NCBI GenBank assembly: GCA_963657295.1
Contig: CAVKMX010000014.1
Location: forward strand, 1-27,400
DNA: 27,400 bases
Reading direction: 5' to 3'
DNA from: CAG-791 sp963657295
GTDB taxonomy: Bacteria; Bacillota; Clostridia; Lachnospirales; Lachnospiraceae
Shown here: one piece after another, positions 14,810 to 22,336 of the stretch
Layout: every line of letters starts with the position of its first letter
How positions within the stretch are numbered: the first letter of the stretch is position 1
Made by a program: the position numbers and the translations under genes
The notes under the pieces: model-generated
Told to the model about the DNA's origin: nothing
The model's database searches: none
The model's input: only the letters and a program-made list of their open reading frames with translations

Positions 14810-15604
14810 ATGGGTTTCGTAGACTATGAAGCAGAGGGCGCGGTCGGTCTGGTCACCATCAACCGCCCGAAGGCACTAAATGCCCTGAATTCACAGGTCC
14901 TGGACGATCTGTCCGCCGTCATCGATGCGGTGGATCTGAACACAGTGCGCTGCCTGGTGCTCACCGGCGCCGGCGACAAGTCCTTTGTGGCAGGGGCGGA
15001 TATCGGAGAGATGTCCACGCTGACCAAGGAGGAGGGCGAGGCCTTCGGCAAGAAGGGAAACGACCTGTTCCGCAGAATCGAGACGCTGCCGATTCCTGTC
15101 ATTGCGGCCATCAACGGCTTTGCACTGGGCGGCGGCAATGAGATCGCCATGAGCTGCGACATCCGCATCTGCTCGGACAATGCGGTATTCGGTCAGCCGG
15201 AGGTTGGCCTGGGCATTACGCCCGGCTTTGGCGGAACCCAGAGACTGGCCCGGCTCGTCGGCCCCGGCATGGCTAAGCAGCTGGTGTATACGGCCCGCAA
15301 CATCAAGGCAGACGAGGCGTATCGCATCGGCCTGGTCAATCAGGTAACGACGCAGGAGGAGCTCCTCCCCACGGCGAAGAAGCTGGCATCCGTCATTGCC
15401 GGAAATGCACCGATTGCGGTCCGTGCCTGCAAGGCAGCCATCAACGAGGGTCTGGATCAGGATATGGATGCCGCCATCGTCACAGAGGAGAAGCTGTTCG
15501 GCTCCTGCTTTGAATCCGAGGATCAGAGAGAGGGAATGGCGAATTTTCTCCGCAAGAAGGATGACCCTGCCAAGGTGAAGCACGTGGCATTCCAGAACAA
15601 ATAA
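14810..15604 (+). CDS. crt: 3-hydroxybutyryl-CoA dehydratase (crotonase)
   Basis: A 264-residue enoyl-CoA hydratase-family enzyme, dehydrating 3-hydroxybutyryl-CoA to crotonyl-CoA. Signatures are complete: the CoA/oxyanion segment SFVAGADIGEM at 58-68, NGFALGGGNEIAMSCD at 102-117 with catalytic E111, and FGQPEVGLGITPGFGGTQR at 127-145 with the second catalytic glutamate E131. Length and start are normal for bacterial crotonases, and CTGGAGG lies 8 bases before the ATG. It sits between thl and hbd in the usual Butyrivibrio/Roseburia-type order, separated from both by structured spacers. Confidence 0.94.
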   Translation: MGFVDYEAEGAVGLVTINRPKALNALNSQVLDDLSAVIDAVDLNTVRCLVLTGAGDKSFVAGADIGEMSTLTKEEGEAFGKKGNDLFRRIETLPIPVIAAINGFALGGGNEIAMSCDIRICSDNAVFGQPEVGLGITPGFGGTQRLARLVGPGMAKQLVYTARNIKADEAYRIGLVNQVTTQEELLPTAKKLASVIAGNAPIAVRACKAAINEGLDQDMDAAIVTEEKLFGSCFESEDQREGMANFLRKKDDPAKVKHVAFQNK

Positions 15605-15624
15605 AGGTAAGAAACGTGACATTG

Positions 15625-15650
15625 CGTGCCCGGTCTGCGTGCCGGGCATG
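15625..15650 (+). other. hairpin in the crt-hbd spacer
   Basis: CGTGCCCGG (15625-15633) pairs with CCGGGCATG (15642-15650), nine positions with one G-T wobble and an 8-base loop. Only TTGCTG follows, so a full terminator is unlikely. It resembles the thl-crt spacer in function rather than sequence. Confidence 0.55.
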
Positions 15651-15659
15651 TTGCTGTGC

Positions 15660-15669
15660 ATGTATACAT
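15660..15669 (+). promoter_or_regulatory. 10-bp palindrome before hbd
   Basis: ATGTATACAT is a perfect palindrome about 10 bases upstream of the hbd ribosome site. A related broken palindrome, ATACA-AC-TGTAT, lies at 16585-16596 before bcd. It may be an operator half or chance. Confidence 0.25.
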
Positions 15670-15692
15670 CACAGAGTTAGGAGGAGAATATC

Positions 15693-16568
15693 ATGAAGGT
15701 AGCAGTTATCGGCGCAGGAACCATGGGATCCGGAATCGCACAGGCTTTCGCACAGAGCGAGGCCGTGGAGAAGGTTTATCTCTGCGACATCAAGCAGGAG
15801 TTCGCAGACGGCGGCAAGGCCAAGATCAAGAAGGCACTGGACAAGAAGGTCGCCAAGGGCAAGATGGAGCAGGCGGCAGCCGATGCGCTTCTGGCAAAGA
15901 TTGCAACCGGCCTGTCGGACATTGCCGTGGACCCCGATCTGGTGGTTGAGGCCGTTCTGGAGAAGATGGAACTGAAGCAGGAGACCTTTAAGAAGCTGCA
16001 GGATGAGATCGTGCAGAATCCGGACTGCATCTACGCTTCCAACACGTCTTCCCTGTCCATCACGGAGATCGGCGCAGGCCTTTCCAAGCCGGTCATCGGC
16101 ATGCATTTCTTCAATCCGGCTCCTGTCATGAAGCTGATCGAGGTGATCAAGGGTGCCAACACACCGGATGAGCTGGTGGATAAGGTGAAGGAGATCTCCG
16201 TACAGCTGGGCAAGGTTCCGGTAGAGGTCAATGAGGCGGCCGGCTTCGTCGTGAACCGCATCCTGGTTCCCATGATCAACGAGGGCATCTGCGTGTATGC
16301 TGCAGGTGTGTCCGACATCGAGGGCATTGACACGGCCATGAAGCTTGGCTGCAATCATCCCATGGGTCCCCTGGAGCTGGCGGATTACATCGGACTGGAC
16401 ATTGTTCTGGCCATTATGGATGTCATCTATCATGAGACCGGCGATTCCAAGTATGCGGCCAGCCCGCTGCTGCGGAAGATGGTTCGTGCCAAGAAGCTTG
16501 GCTGCAAGACCGGCATCGGCTTCTATGACTACAGCAACGGCCAGAAGGTTCCCACCGACAAGAAGTGA
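15693..16568 (+). CDS. hbd: 3-hydroxybutyryl-CoA dehydrogenase
   Basis: A 291-residue NAD(P)-dependent enzyme reducing acetoacetyl-CoA to 3-hydroxybutyryl-CoA. The Rossmann motif GAGTMGSGIAQAFA is at 7-20. Catalytic residues lie in YASNTSSLSI (114-123) and GMHFFNPAPVMKLIEVI (136-152), with the active H138. NEAAGFVVNRIL near 185-196 begins the helical C-terminal dimer domain, and GPLELADYIGLD near 226-237 is the family's substrate-side motif. Length is normal for stand-alone clostridial Hbd. A strong GGAGGAG site precedes the ATG. Its stop is followed by a promoter-like region, so it may be the last gene of a thl-crt-hbd transcript. Confidence 0.94.
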   Translation: MKVAVIGAGTMGSGIAQAFAQSEAVEKVYLCDIKQEFADGGKAKIKKALDKKVAKGKMEQAAADALLAKIATGLSDIAVDPDLVVEAVLEKMELKQETFKKLQDEIVQNPDCIYASNTSSLSITEIGAGLSKPVIGMHFFNPAPVMKLIEVIKGANTPDELVDKVKEISVQLGKVPVEVNEAAGFVVNRILVPMINEGICVYAAGVSDIEGIDTAMKLGCNHPMGPLELADYIGLDIVLAIMDVIYHETGDSKYAASPLLRKMVRAKKLGCKTGIGFYDYSNGQKVPTDKK

Positions 16569-16608
16569 TCGATACAGGCGATCGATACAACTGTATGAAC
16601 GGTATAAT
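16567..16608 (+). promoter_or_regulatory. putative internal promoter with direct repeats before bcd
   Basis: A consensus -10 TATAAT (16603-16608) lies 27 bases before the bcd ATG. GATCGATACA occurs twice, at 16567-16576 and 16580-16589 (13-base period), overlapping the -35 area; no clear -35 box is present. An activator-dependent promoter is possible. Confidence 0.45.
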
Positions 16609-16634
16609 GCAACCGGATAAAAGGAGATTACAAC

Positions 16635-17795
16635 ATGGACTTTCAGTTAAGCAAAGAACATGAAATGGCAAAGTCTCTCTTCAGAGAGTTTGCTGAGAAG
16701 GAAATCAAGCCCCATGCCATCGAGACCGATGAGAAGCATGAGTTCCCGCGGGAAAATGTGGAGAAAATGCAGAAGAACGGCTTCATGGGGATTCCGATTC
16801 CGAAGGAGTACGGCGGACAGGGCTGCGATCCTCTGACCTATGCAATGTGCGTCGAGGAGCTGGCAAAGGTCTGCGCGACCACGGCCGTTATCGTTTCCGC
16901 GCACACTTCCCTGTGCTGCGATCCGATCATGACCTACGGAACCGAAGAGCAGAAGCAGAAATATCTGGTGCCCCTTGCACAGGGCAAGCTGCTCGGTGCG
17001 TTCGGTCTGACCGAGCCCGGAGCAGGAACCGACGCGCAGGGCGTGCAGACAAAGGCTGTCCTGTCGGAGGACGGCAAGGAGTGGATCCTGAACGGCTCCA
17101 AGTGCTTCATCACCAACGGTAAGGAAGCGGACATCTACATCATCATCGCATATACCGATATCGTGGAGGACAAGAAGGGCAGAAAGCAGAAGAAATTCTC
17201 TGCGTTCATCGTAGAGAAGGGAACGCCCGGCTTCTCCTTCGGCACCAAGGAGAACAAGATGGGCATCTGCGGATCGGCCACCTATGAGCTGATCTTCCAG
17301 GATATGCACATCCCGGCTGAGAACCTTCTGGGCGCAAGAGGAAAGGGCTTCCCCATCGCCATGCACACCCTGGACGGCGGCCGTATCGGAATTGCCGCAC
17401 AGGCTCTCGGTATTGCAGAGGGCGCTCTGGACCGCACCGTCTCCTATGTAAAGGAGAGGAAGCAGTTCGGCAGATGCATCGGCGCATTCCAGAACACCCA
17501 GTTCCAGCTGGCGAACCTTGCAACTGAGACAGAGGCTGCACAGCTCCTGGTTTACAAGGCGGCAGAGGCGAAGAGAACCCAGTCCCGTTATTCGGTAGAG
17601 GCTGCAAAGGCAAAGCTTTTCGCGGCAGAGACGGCGATGGACGTTACCACCAAGTGCGTACAGCTCTTCGGCGGCTACGGCTACATCCGGGAGTATGAAG
17701 TGGAGCGCATGATGCGTGACGCTAAGATCACAGAAATCTACGAGGGAACCTCCGAGGTTCAGCGCATGGTTATTTCCGGCGATCTTCTGAAGTAA
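16635..17795 (+). CDS. bcd: butyryl-CoA dehydrogenase
   Basis: A 386-residue FAD-dependent short-chain acyl-CoA dehydrogenase. In butyrate formers it reduces crotonyl-CoA to butyryl-CoA, using electrons from the EtfAB encoded directly downstream, often as an electron-bifurcating complex that also reduces ferredoxin. The FAD/substrate motif GAFGLTEPGAGTDAQG is near 120-135, and RKQFGRCIGAFQNTQFQLANL near 276-296 and QLFGGYGYIREYEVERMMRDAKI near 342-364 bind FAD. The catalytic base is E370 in IYEGTSEVQR. Length is typical. AAGGAG precedes the ATG. A -10 element in the upstream spacer suggests the bcd-etfB-etfA part can be transcribed on its own. Confidence 0.95.
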   Translation: MDFQLSKEHEMAKSLFREFAEKEIKPHAIETDEKHEFPRENVEKMQKNGFMGIPIPKEYGGQGCDPLTYAMCVEELAKVCATTAVIVSAHTSLCCDPIMTYGTEEQKQKYLVPLAQGKLLGAFGLTEPGAGTDAQGVQTKAVLSEDGKEWILNGSKCFITNGKEADIYIIIAYTDIVEDKKGRKQKKFSAFIVEKGTPGFSFGTKENKMGICGSATYELIFQDMHIPAENLLGARGKGFPIAMHTLDGGRIGIAAQALGIAEGALDRTVSYVKERKQFGRCIGAFQNTQFQLANLATETEAAQLLVYKAAEAKRTQSRYSVEAAKAKLFAAETAMDVTTKCVQLFGGYGYIREYEVERMMRDAKITEIYEGTSEVQRMVISGDLLK

Positions 17796-17823
17796 TTCGA
17801 TTCTGACGATAAGGAGAAAACAT

Positions 17824-18615
17824 ATGAAAGTAGTAGTATGCGTGAAGCAGGTTCCCGATACGAAGGGCGGCGTGAAATTCAAGCCCGACGGAACACTGGA
17901 CAGAGGAGCAATGCTGGCGATCATGAATCCGGATGACAAGGCAGGCCTTGAGGCCGCGCTCCGCCTGAAGGATCAGTATGGTGCAGAGGTTACGGTTGTG
18001 ACCATGGGTCTGCCGAAGGCAGAGGAGGTTCTGCGGGAGGCCATCGCCATGGGCGCAGACAAGGGTGTTCTGGTAACCGACCGTGTTCTCGGCGGCGCCG
18101 ATACCTGGGCTACTTCGCAGACCCTTGCCGGAGCTCTCCGCAATCTGGACTTCGATCTGGTGATCACAGGACGTCAGGCCATCGACGGCGATACGGCACA
18201 GGTCGGTCCGCAGATCTCCGAGCATCTGCATCTGCCTCTGATCTCCTATGCAGAGGAGCTGAGTGTGGATGAGGCAGAGAAGACGGTTACCGTAAAGCGC
18301 CAGTATGATGACGGCTATCATATTGTCAAGGCCAAGATGCCCTGCCTGGTTACCTGCCTGGCAGAGCTCAATGAGCCCCGCTATATGACACCGGGCGGAA
18401 TCTTTGATGCATTCCAGAAGGAGATCACGGTTTGGGGCAGAGCAGACCTTAAGGATGTAGAGGACTCCAATCTTGGTAAGGCAGGTTCTCCTACGGTGAT
18501 TGCGAAGGCTTCGGACAAGGTTGCCAAGGGAAAGGGCGTCAAGGTTACCCCTGATTCTGCCGAAGAGGCTGCTGATTACATCGTAAACGTGCTGAGCGAG
18601 AAGCACGTGATCTAA
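17824..18615 (+). CDS. etfB: electron transfer flavoprotein subunit beta
   Basis: A 263-residue EtfB that pairs with EtfA to pass electrons from NADH to Bcd and, in bifurcating systems, to ferredoxin. The N-terminus MKVVVCVKQVPDT is canonical. The nucleotide/flavin motif GRQAIDGDTAQVG is at 116-128, matching the FAD-binding form in bifurcating clostridial Etfs rather than AMP-binding mitochondrial types. AAGGAG lies 7 bases upstream of the ATG, and etfA follows after 15 bases. Bifurcation itself is inferred from family and gene order; no Rnf genes are present in the window. Confidence 0.95.
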   Translation: MKVVVCVKQVPDTKGGVKFKPDGTLDRGAMLAIMNPDDKAGLEAALRLKDQYGAEVTVVTMGLPKAEEVLREAIAMGADKGVLVTDRVLGGADTWATSQTLAGALRNLDFDLVITGRQAIDGDTAQVGPQISEHLHLPLISYAEELSVDEAEKTVTVKRQYDDGYHIVKAKMPCLVTCLAELNEPRYMTPGGIFDAFQKEITVWGRADLKDVEDSNLGKAGSPTVIAKASDKVAKGKGVKVTPDSAEEAADYIVNVLSEKHVI

Positions 18616-18630
18616 TAGGAGGATCGAACC

Positions 18631-19680
18631 ATGGCATTAGAGGATTACAAGGGAGTATTTATCTTTGCTCAGCAGGTGGACAATAAGATCAGCTCCATTG
18701 CACTGGAGCTGCTGGGCAAGGCAAAGGATCTGGCAGAGAGCCTGGATGAGAAGACCGTTACCGCAGTTCTCATCGGTTCCGAGGTAGGCGGTCTTACGGA
18801 TGAGCTGGGTGCGTACGGCGCAGACCGCGTCATCGTGGTGGACGATCCGGAGCTGAAGGATTATCGCACCGAGCCTTATGCACATGCACTGGCCTCGGTT
18901 GTCAATGAGTACAAGCCGGAGATCCTTCTGGTCGGCGCAACGGCCATCGGACGCGACCTTGGCCCCCGCGTTTCGGCTAGACTTCACACCGGCTTGACCG
19001 CCGACTGCACACAGCTGGAGATCGGTGATTTCCCGCTGATCGCGGTACCCGGCAAGGAGCAGAAGCATCAGCAGCTGCTGATGACCCGTCCGGCCTTCGG
19101 CGGCAACACCATTGCAACCATCGCCTGCCCGGATTATCGTCCGCAGATGGCTACCGTCCGTCCCGGCGTTATGCAGAAGATTACACCGGATGCCGGACAT
19201 AAGGCGGAGGTGATTTCGTACAACCCCGGCTTCGTTCCGAATGACTGCTACACCGAGATTCTGAAGATCGTGAAGGAGGTTTCCTCCGTTGCCGACATTC
19301 AGGCGGCGAAGATTCTGGTATCCGGCGGCCGCGGTGTCGGAAGCCCGGAGAACTTCAAGCTGCTGGATGAGCTCGCAGAGGTGCTGCACGGCACCGTGTC
19401 CTGCTCCCGCGCCGTTGTGGATTCCGGCTGGAAGCCGAAGGATCTGCAGGTTGGACAGACCGGCAAGACCGTTCGTCCGCATGTATATTTTGCCATCGGC
19501 ATTTCCGGTGCGATCCAGCACGTGGCCGGCATGGAAGAGTCCGATATCATCATTGCCATCAACAAGGATGAGAACGCACCGATCTTTGACGTTGCCGATT
19601 ACGGCATTGTCGGAGACCTGAACAAGGTGGTTCCGCTGCTGACCGAGAAGATCAGAACCGCTCTGGCAGCAAAGGGCTGA
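18631..19680 (+). CDS. etfA: electron transfer flavoprotein subunit alpha
   Basis: A 349-residue EtfA. The N-terminal domain (1-200) pairs with EtfB. The C-terminal FAD domain carries SGGRGVGS (231-238), SR (259-260), GQTGKTV (275-281), SGAIQH (292-297) and INKDENAPIFDVADYGIVGD (about 310-329), all FAD contacts. There is no N-terminal ferredoxin domain, unlike some clostridial EtfA proteins. AGGAGG precedes the start, closely after etfB. Two strong hairpins follow the stop, marking the end of the operon. Confidence 0.95.
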   Translation: MALEDYKGVFIFAQQVDNKISSIALELLGKAKDLAESLDEKTVTAVLIGSEVGGLTDELGAYGADRVIVVDDPELKDYRTEPYAHALASVVNEYKPEILLVGATAIGRDLGPRVSARLHTGLTADCTQLEIGDFPLIAVPGKEQKHQQLLMTRPAFGGNTIATIACPDYRPQMATVRPGVMQKITPDAGHKAEVISYNPGFVPNDCYTEILKIVKEVSSVADIQAAKILVSGGRGVGSPENFKLLDELAEVLHGTVSCSRAVVDSGWKPKDLQVGQTGKTVRPHVYFAIGISGAIQHVAGMEESDIIIAINKDENAPIFDVADYGIVGDLNKVVPLLTEKIRTALAAKG

Positions 19681-19689
19681 GAAGGACCG

Positions 19690-19707
19690 CGCGGCAGAAG
19701 TGCCGCG
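19690..19707 (+). terminator. first hairpin after etfA
   Basis: CGCGGCA (19690-19696), GAAG loop, TGCCGCG (19701-19707), then GGCTTT. Perfect 7-bp stem with a short T run; a plausible terminator or 3' protecting element. Confidence 0.55.
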
Positions 19708-19742
19708 GGCTTTACGAAGAAAAACAATCACAGCATCGACCG

Positions 19743-19774
19743 GAAGGGCAGGGCGCTTTGGCGTCCTGCCCTTC
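19743..19774 (+). terminator. second hairpin after etfA
   Basis: A 14-position stem (19743-19756 with 19761-19774), one G-T pair and a TTTG loop, followed by TGTTGT. Probably the main end of the butyrate operon, although a proper U tract is missing. Confidence 0.6.
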
Positions 19775-19815
19775 TGTTGTACAGAATTGGTCTGCGTCAA
19801 AGCTCAGAAACCGCC

Positions 19816-19845
19816 CTGTCGAATAAGACCAAACTGCAATATAAT
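19816..19845 (+). promoter_or_regulatory. putative promoter of the pyridoxamine kinase gene
   Basis: -10 TATAAT at 19840-19845, 46 bases before the ATG. A weak -35 CTGTCG (19816-19821) has an 18-base spacer. Confidence 0.4.
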
Positions 19846-19891
19846 GCCGTCAGATGCAGCCACGGGAGGCTGCCCGGAAAGGAAGAAAACG

Positions 19892-20749
19892 ATGAAGCGT
19901 GTACTCAGTATTCAGGATATCTCTTGTGTCGGACGATGCTCTCTGACGGTGGCATTGCCCATTCTCTCCGCGATGGGGGTGGAGGCCTGCCCCCTGCCGA
20001 CGGCCGTGCTGTCCACACACACAGGCTTTCAGCATTTTACGTTCTGTGACCTCACCGATGAGATCGAGCCCATCGACAAAGTCTGGGAGCAGGAGGGGCT
20101 GAGCTTTGACGCAGTCGGCAGCGGATATCTTGGGTCCATTCGCCAGATTGATCTGGTGAAGCGATTGGGGGAAAGGTTCCGCAGGATCTATTCTGGGGAT
20201 GCGGCCTTCCTGCAGATTGTAGATCCGGCTATGGCGGACAACGGAGTGCTGTATAAGGGCTTTACGCCGGAATTCGTGCGTGCAATGGGCGGACTTTGCC
20301 GGGGAGCGGATCTGATCCTTCCCAATCTGACGGAGGCCTGCCTTATCACGGAAAGAGAGTATCATCCGGACGGAGATGAGAGCTATTGGGAGGAGATTCT
20401 GAATGCGCTGGCAGATATGGGCTGCCGGGGAACGATTCTGACCGGTTATTCGACGGAAAAAGACTCCATCGGAGCAATTTCCATGCAGGTGCAGGACAAT
20501 GGAGAGCGGATTATTCATCGCTATGTGAATGAGAAGCTTGCGGACAGCTTTCACGGTACCGGGGATATTTTCGCCAGTGTGGTAACCGGCGCGATGGCAA
20601 AGGGAGCAAGCCTTGAATCTGCACAGAAGCTTGCGGTAGACTACACCTTGGAATGCATGCGCAGAACCATGGAGGATCCCGCAAGGCGCTTTTACGGGGT
20701 CAATTTCGAGCAGGCTCTGCCGATGCTGGTTCATACAGTGGAGCAATGA
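19892..20749 (+). CDS. pyridoxal/pyridoxamine kinase (PfkB-like)
   Basis: A 285-residue ribokinase-fold kinase that makes the phosphorylated form of vitamin B6 in salvage. The N-terminus KRVLSIQDISCVGRCSL, with PLPTAVLSTHTGFQHFTF at 35-52, is characteristic of the clostridial pyridoxamine kinase group. VDPAMADNG (110-118) and LPNLTEA (143-149) line the nucleotide site; GTGDIF (222-227) holds the catalytic D225. I chose the ATG at 19892, with GGAAAGGAAG upstream, because upstream in-frame sequence falls in the terminator region. It has its own -10 element and no functional link to the butyrate genes. Related HMP kinases are an alternative but less likely. Confidence 0.88.
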   Translation: MKRVLSIQDISCVGRCSLTVALPILSAMGVEACPLPTAVLSTHTGFQHFTFCDLTDEIEPIDKVWEQEGLSFDAVGSGYLGSIRQIDLVKRLGERFRRIYSGDAAFLQIVDPAMADNGVLYKGFTPEFVRAMGGLCRGADLILPNLTEACLITEREYHPDGDESYWEEILNALADMGCRGTILTGYSTEKDSIGAISMQVQDNGERIIHRYVNEKLADSFHGTGDIFASVVTGAMAKGASLESAQKLAVDYTLECMRRTMEDPARRFYGVNFEQALPMLVHTVEQ

Positions 20750-20829
20750 CGGCTGCTGCGCAGACGCAGGGGAATATCCAGGTGCTTTTGACGGGCGTTT
20801 GAACAGTGACCGGCGATGGGAGCAATCAG

Positions 20830-21336
20830 ATGGCCAGAAAAGAAAAGGATGTCAAGACAAATGCGATGCGCATATTGGATCGATTGAAAATTCCCTATGA
20901 GCACCGGTCCTACGAGGCGGACGAGTTTGTGGACGGAGTGCAGACGGCAGATCGGCTGGGACTCCCCCACGAGGAGGTGTACAAAACCCTGGTGACCGTG
21001 GGAAATGACAGAGAGCACTACGTTTTCGTCATTCCGATCGAGAAGGAGCTGGACCTGAAAAAGTGTGCCCGTTCGGTGGGGGTAAAGTCCGTGGAAATGA
21101 TCCATGTCAGGGATCTGTTCGCTCTGACCGGCTACGTGCGGGGAGGCTGCACATCCATCGGAATGAAGAAGGCCTTTGTGACAAGGGTGGATGCCTCGGC
21201 GGAGCATCTGCCGCAGATGTACATCAGCGGAGGCAGGATCGGCTGTCAGCTGCGCCTTGCACCGAAGGACCTGCTGCTCGCGAACAGGGGTGAATTCGCA
21301 GATCTGTGCCAGGAAGGAGATCATCGTGCCGGCTGA
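20830..21336 (+). CDS. ybaK: Cys-tRNA(Pro)/Cys-tRNA(Cys) deacylase, YbaK-like
   Basis: A 168-residue YbaK/EbsC-type editing enzyme that removes cysteine wrongly attached to tRNA-Pro. The family lysine K52 is in VYKTL, and the substrate loop GYVRGGCTSIGMKK spans 101-114, with C107 where a hydrophobic residue is more common. KEKDVKTNAMRILD is the usual N-terminus. I chose the ATG at 20830, with GGGAG upstream; a GTG at 20806 would add eight residues. The stop lies 11 bases inside the following protease gene, indicating coupling. Confidence 0.9.
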   Translation: MARKEKDVKTNAMRILDRLKIPYEHRSYEADEFVDGVQTADRLGLPHEEVYKTLVTVGNDREHYVFVIPIEKELDLKKCARSVGVKSVEMIHVRDLFALTGYVRGGCTSIGMKKAFVTRVDASAEHLPQMYISGGRIGCQLRLAPKDLLLANRGEFADLCQEGDHRAG

Positions 21337-22225
21337 TGCGGACCGGTTCGCGACGAATCGGCCGCATACGGTCTCCATGAAGGCATGGCTGCTCCTGGCA
21401 GCTGCCGCCTACCTGGCTGCGGTGTGCTGCGCCGGCCTGGTGCAGACGCTCCTTCCGCAGCTGCTCCTGCTGAGCGGGAAATGGCGCGGCACAGGGGTCA
21501 TTCTCATGAATCTGCTGCCGATGGCGGGCGGCATTCTTGCCTTTGCCCTGCTGATCCGCGGAATGTGCGGAATGAGCCTGCGGGAATTCATTCTGGGGAG
21601 AGAGACTGGTCTTCACGCCGGTTCCGTGCGATGTGTGCTGCTCCTGTATCTGGCGGGGTATGCGCTGGCGGAATTGCCGCAGGCGGTGCGGGGAGAGCTT
21701 ATGCGGAATTCTCCTGCAGGGGAACAGCTTGCGGTCAACGCCGCAGTGTGTCTGTGCCTGGTCCCGCTGCAGTCGGCAGGAGAGGAGTTCATTTTCCGCG
21801 GGATCTTCCTCCGCGGGGCCTGCGGAGAGCGGCTGCGGTGCACGCCGAAGGCGGTGCGGTACGGCGTGGTTTCTTCCCTGATCTTCATGCTCATGCACAG
21901 CGGCACGGCAGCCGTGTCCGGGCAGAGAGAGATGCTCTCGCTGATCCTGATCTATACCGTATATCTGCTGCAGGGCGGACTGATGTATGCAATGGACCTG
22001 TACTTCGGAGATCTGACGCCGGGGATTGCCTGGCATTGCATCAACAATTTTTTCGCCTATTGGCTGTTGTCTTCTGAGGGGAGTGCCCTGTCCGGTGGAA
22101 CCGTACTGATCGGAGGCCAAAGGAGCGCAGGGGAACAGCTGCTGGCGACAATCGTGCTGATGCTGCCGATGATCCTCTGTCTTCTTGCCGGGCGCCTGCG
22201 GAAATTCAGACAGGGAATGCCGTAA
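21326..22225 (+). CDS. CPBP family intramembrane metalloprotease
   Basis: A 299-residue membrane protein of the CPBP (CAAX protease/bacteriocin-processing, formerly Abi) family, with about eight membrane segments. The three catalytic motifs are present: E153-E154-xxx-R158 in AGEEFIFRG, H191 in FMLMHSG and H237-xxx-N241 in GIAWHCINN. I chose the GTG at 21326 because AGGAAGGAG stands 7 bases before it; upstream in-frame sequence encodes an Arg/Cys-rich stretch lying inside ybaK. The 11-base overlap with ybaK suggests coupled translation. Substrates are not predictable: members process prenylated-like peptides, bacteriocins or regulators. Confidence 0.88.
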   Translation: MPADADRFATNRPHTVSMKAWLLLAAAAYLAAVCCAGLVQTLLPQLLLLSGKWRGTGVILMNLLPMAGGILAFALLIRGMCGMSLREFILGRETGLHAGSVRCVLLLYLAGYALAELPQAVRGELMRNSPAGEQLAVNAAVCLCLVPLQSAGEEFIFRGIFLRGACGERLRCTPKAVRYGVVSSLIFMLMHSGTAAVSGQREMLSLILIYTVYLLQGGLMYAMDLYFGDLTPGIAWHCINNFFAYWLLSSEGSALSGGTVLIGGQRSAGEQLLATIVLMLPMILCLLAGRLRKFRQGMP

Positions 22226-22227
22226 AG

Positions 22228-22252
22228 GCGTCGGCTGACGCGGCACAGGTTT
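22228..22252 (+). terminator. weak terminator after the CPBP protease gene
   Basis: GCGTC (22228-22232), GGCT loop, GACGC (22237-22241), followed ten bases later by TTTT. The stem is short, so this is only a candidate. Confidence 0.3.
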
Positions 22253-22262
22253 TCCCTGCAGA

Positions 22263-22271
22263 TGGTATAAT
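22263..22271 (+). promoter_or_regulatory. extended -10 element of the second thiolase gene
   Basis: TGGTATAAT gives a consensus -10 (22266-22271) with TG extension, 66 bases before the ATG. No good -35 at 16-18 bases. Confidence 0.45.
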
Positions 22272-22336
22272 GTCAGGTACGAGGTTCTGCAGGAGGGCAG
22301 GACAGCGCACAATAATCCAGAATGGAGGACAATGGC

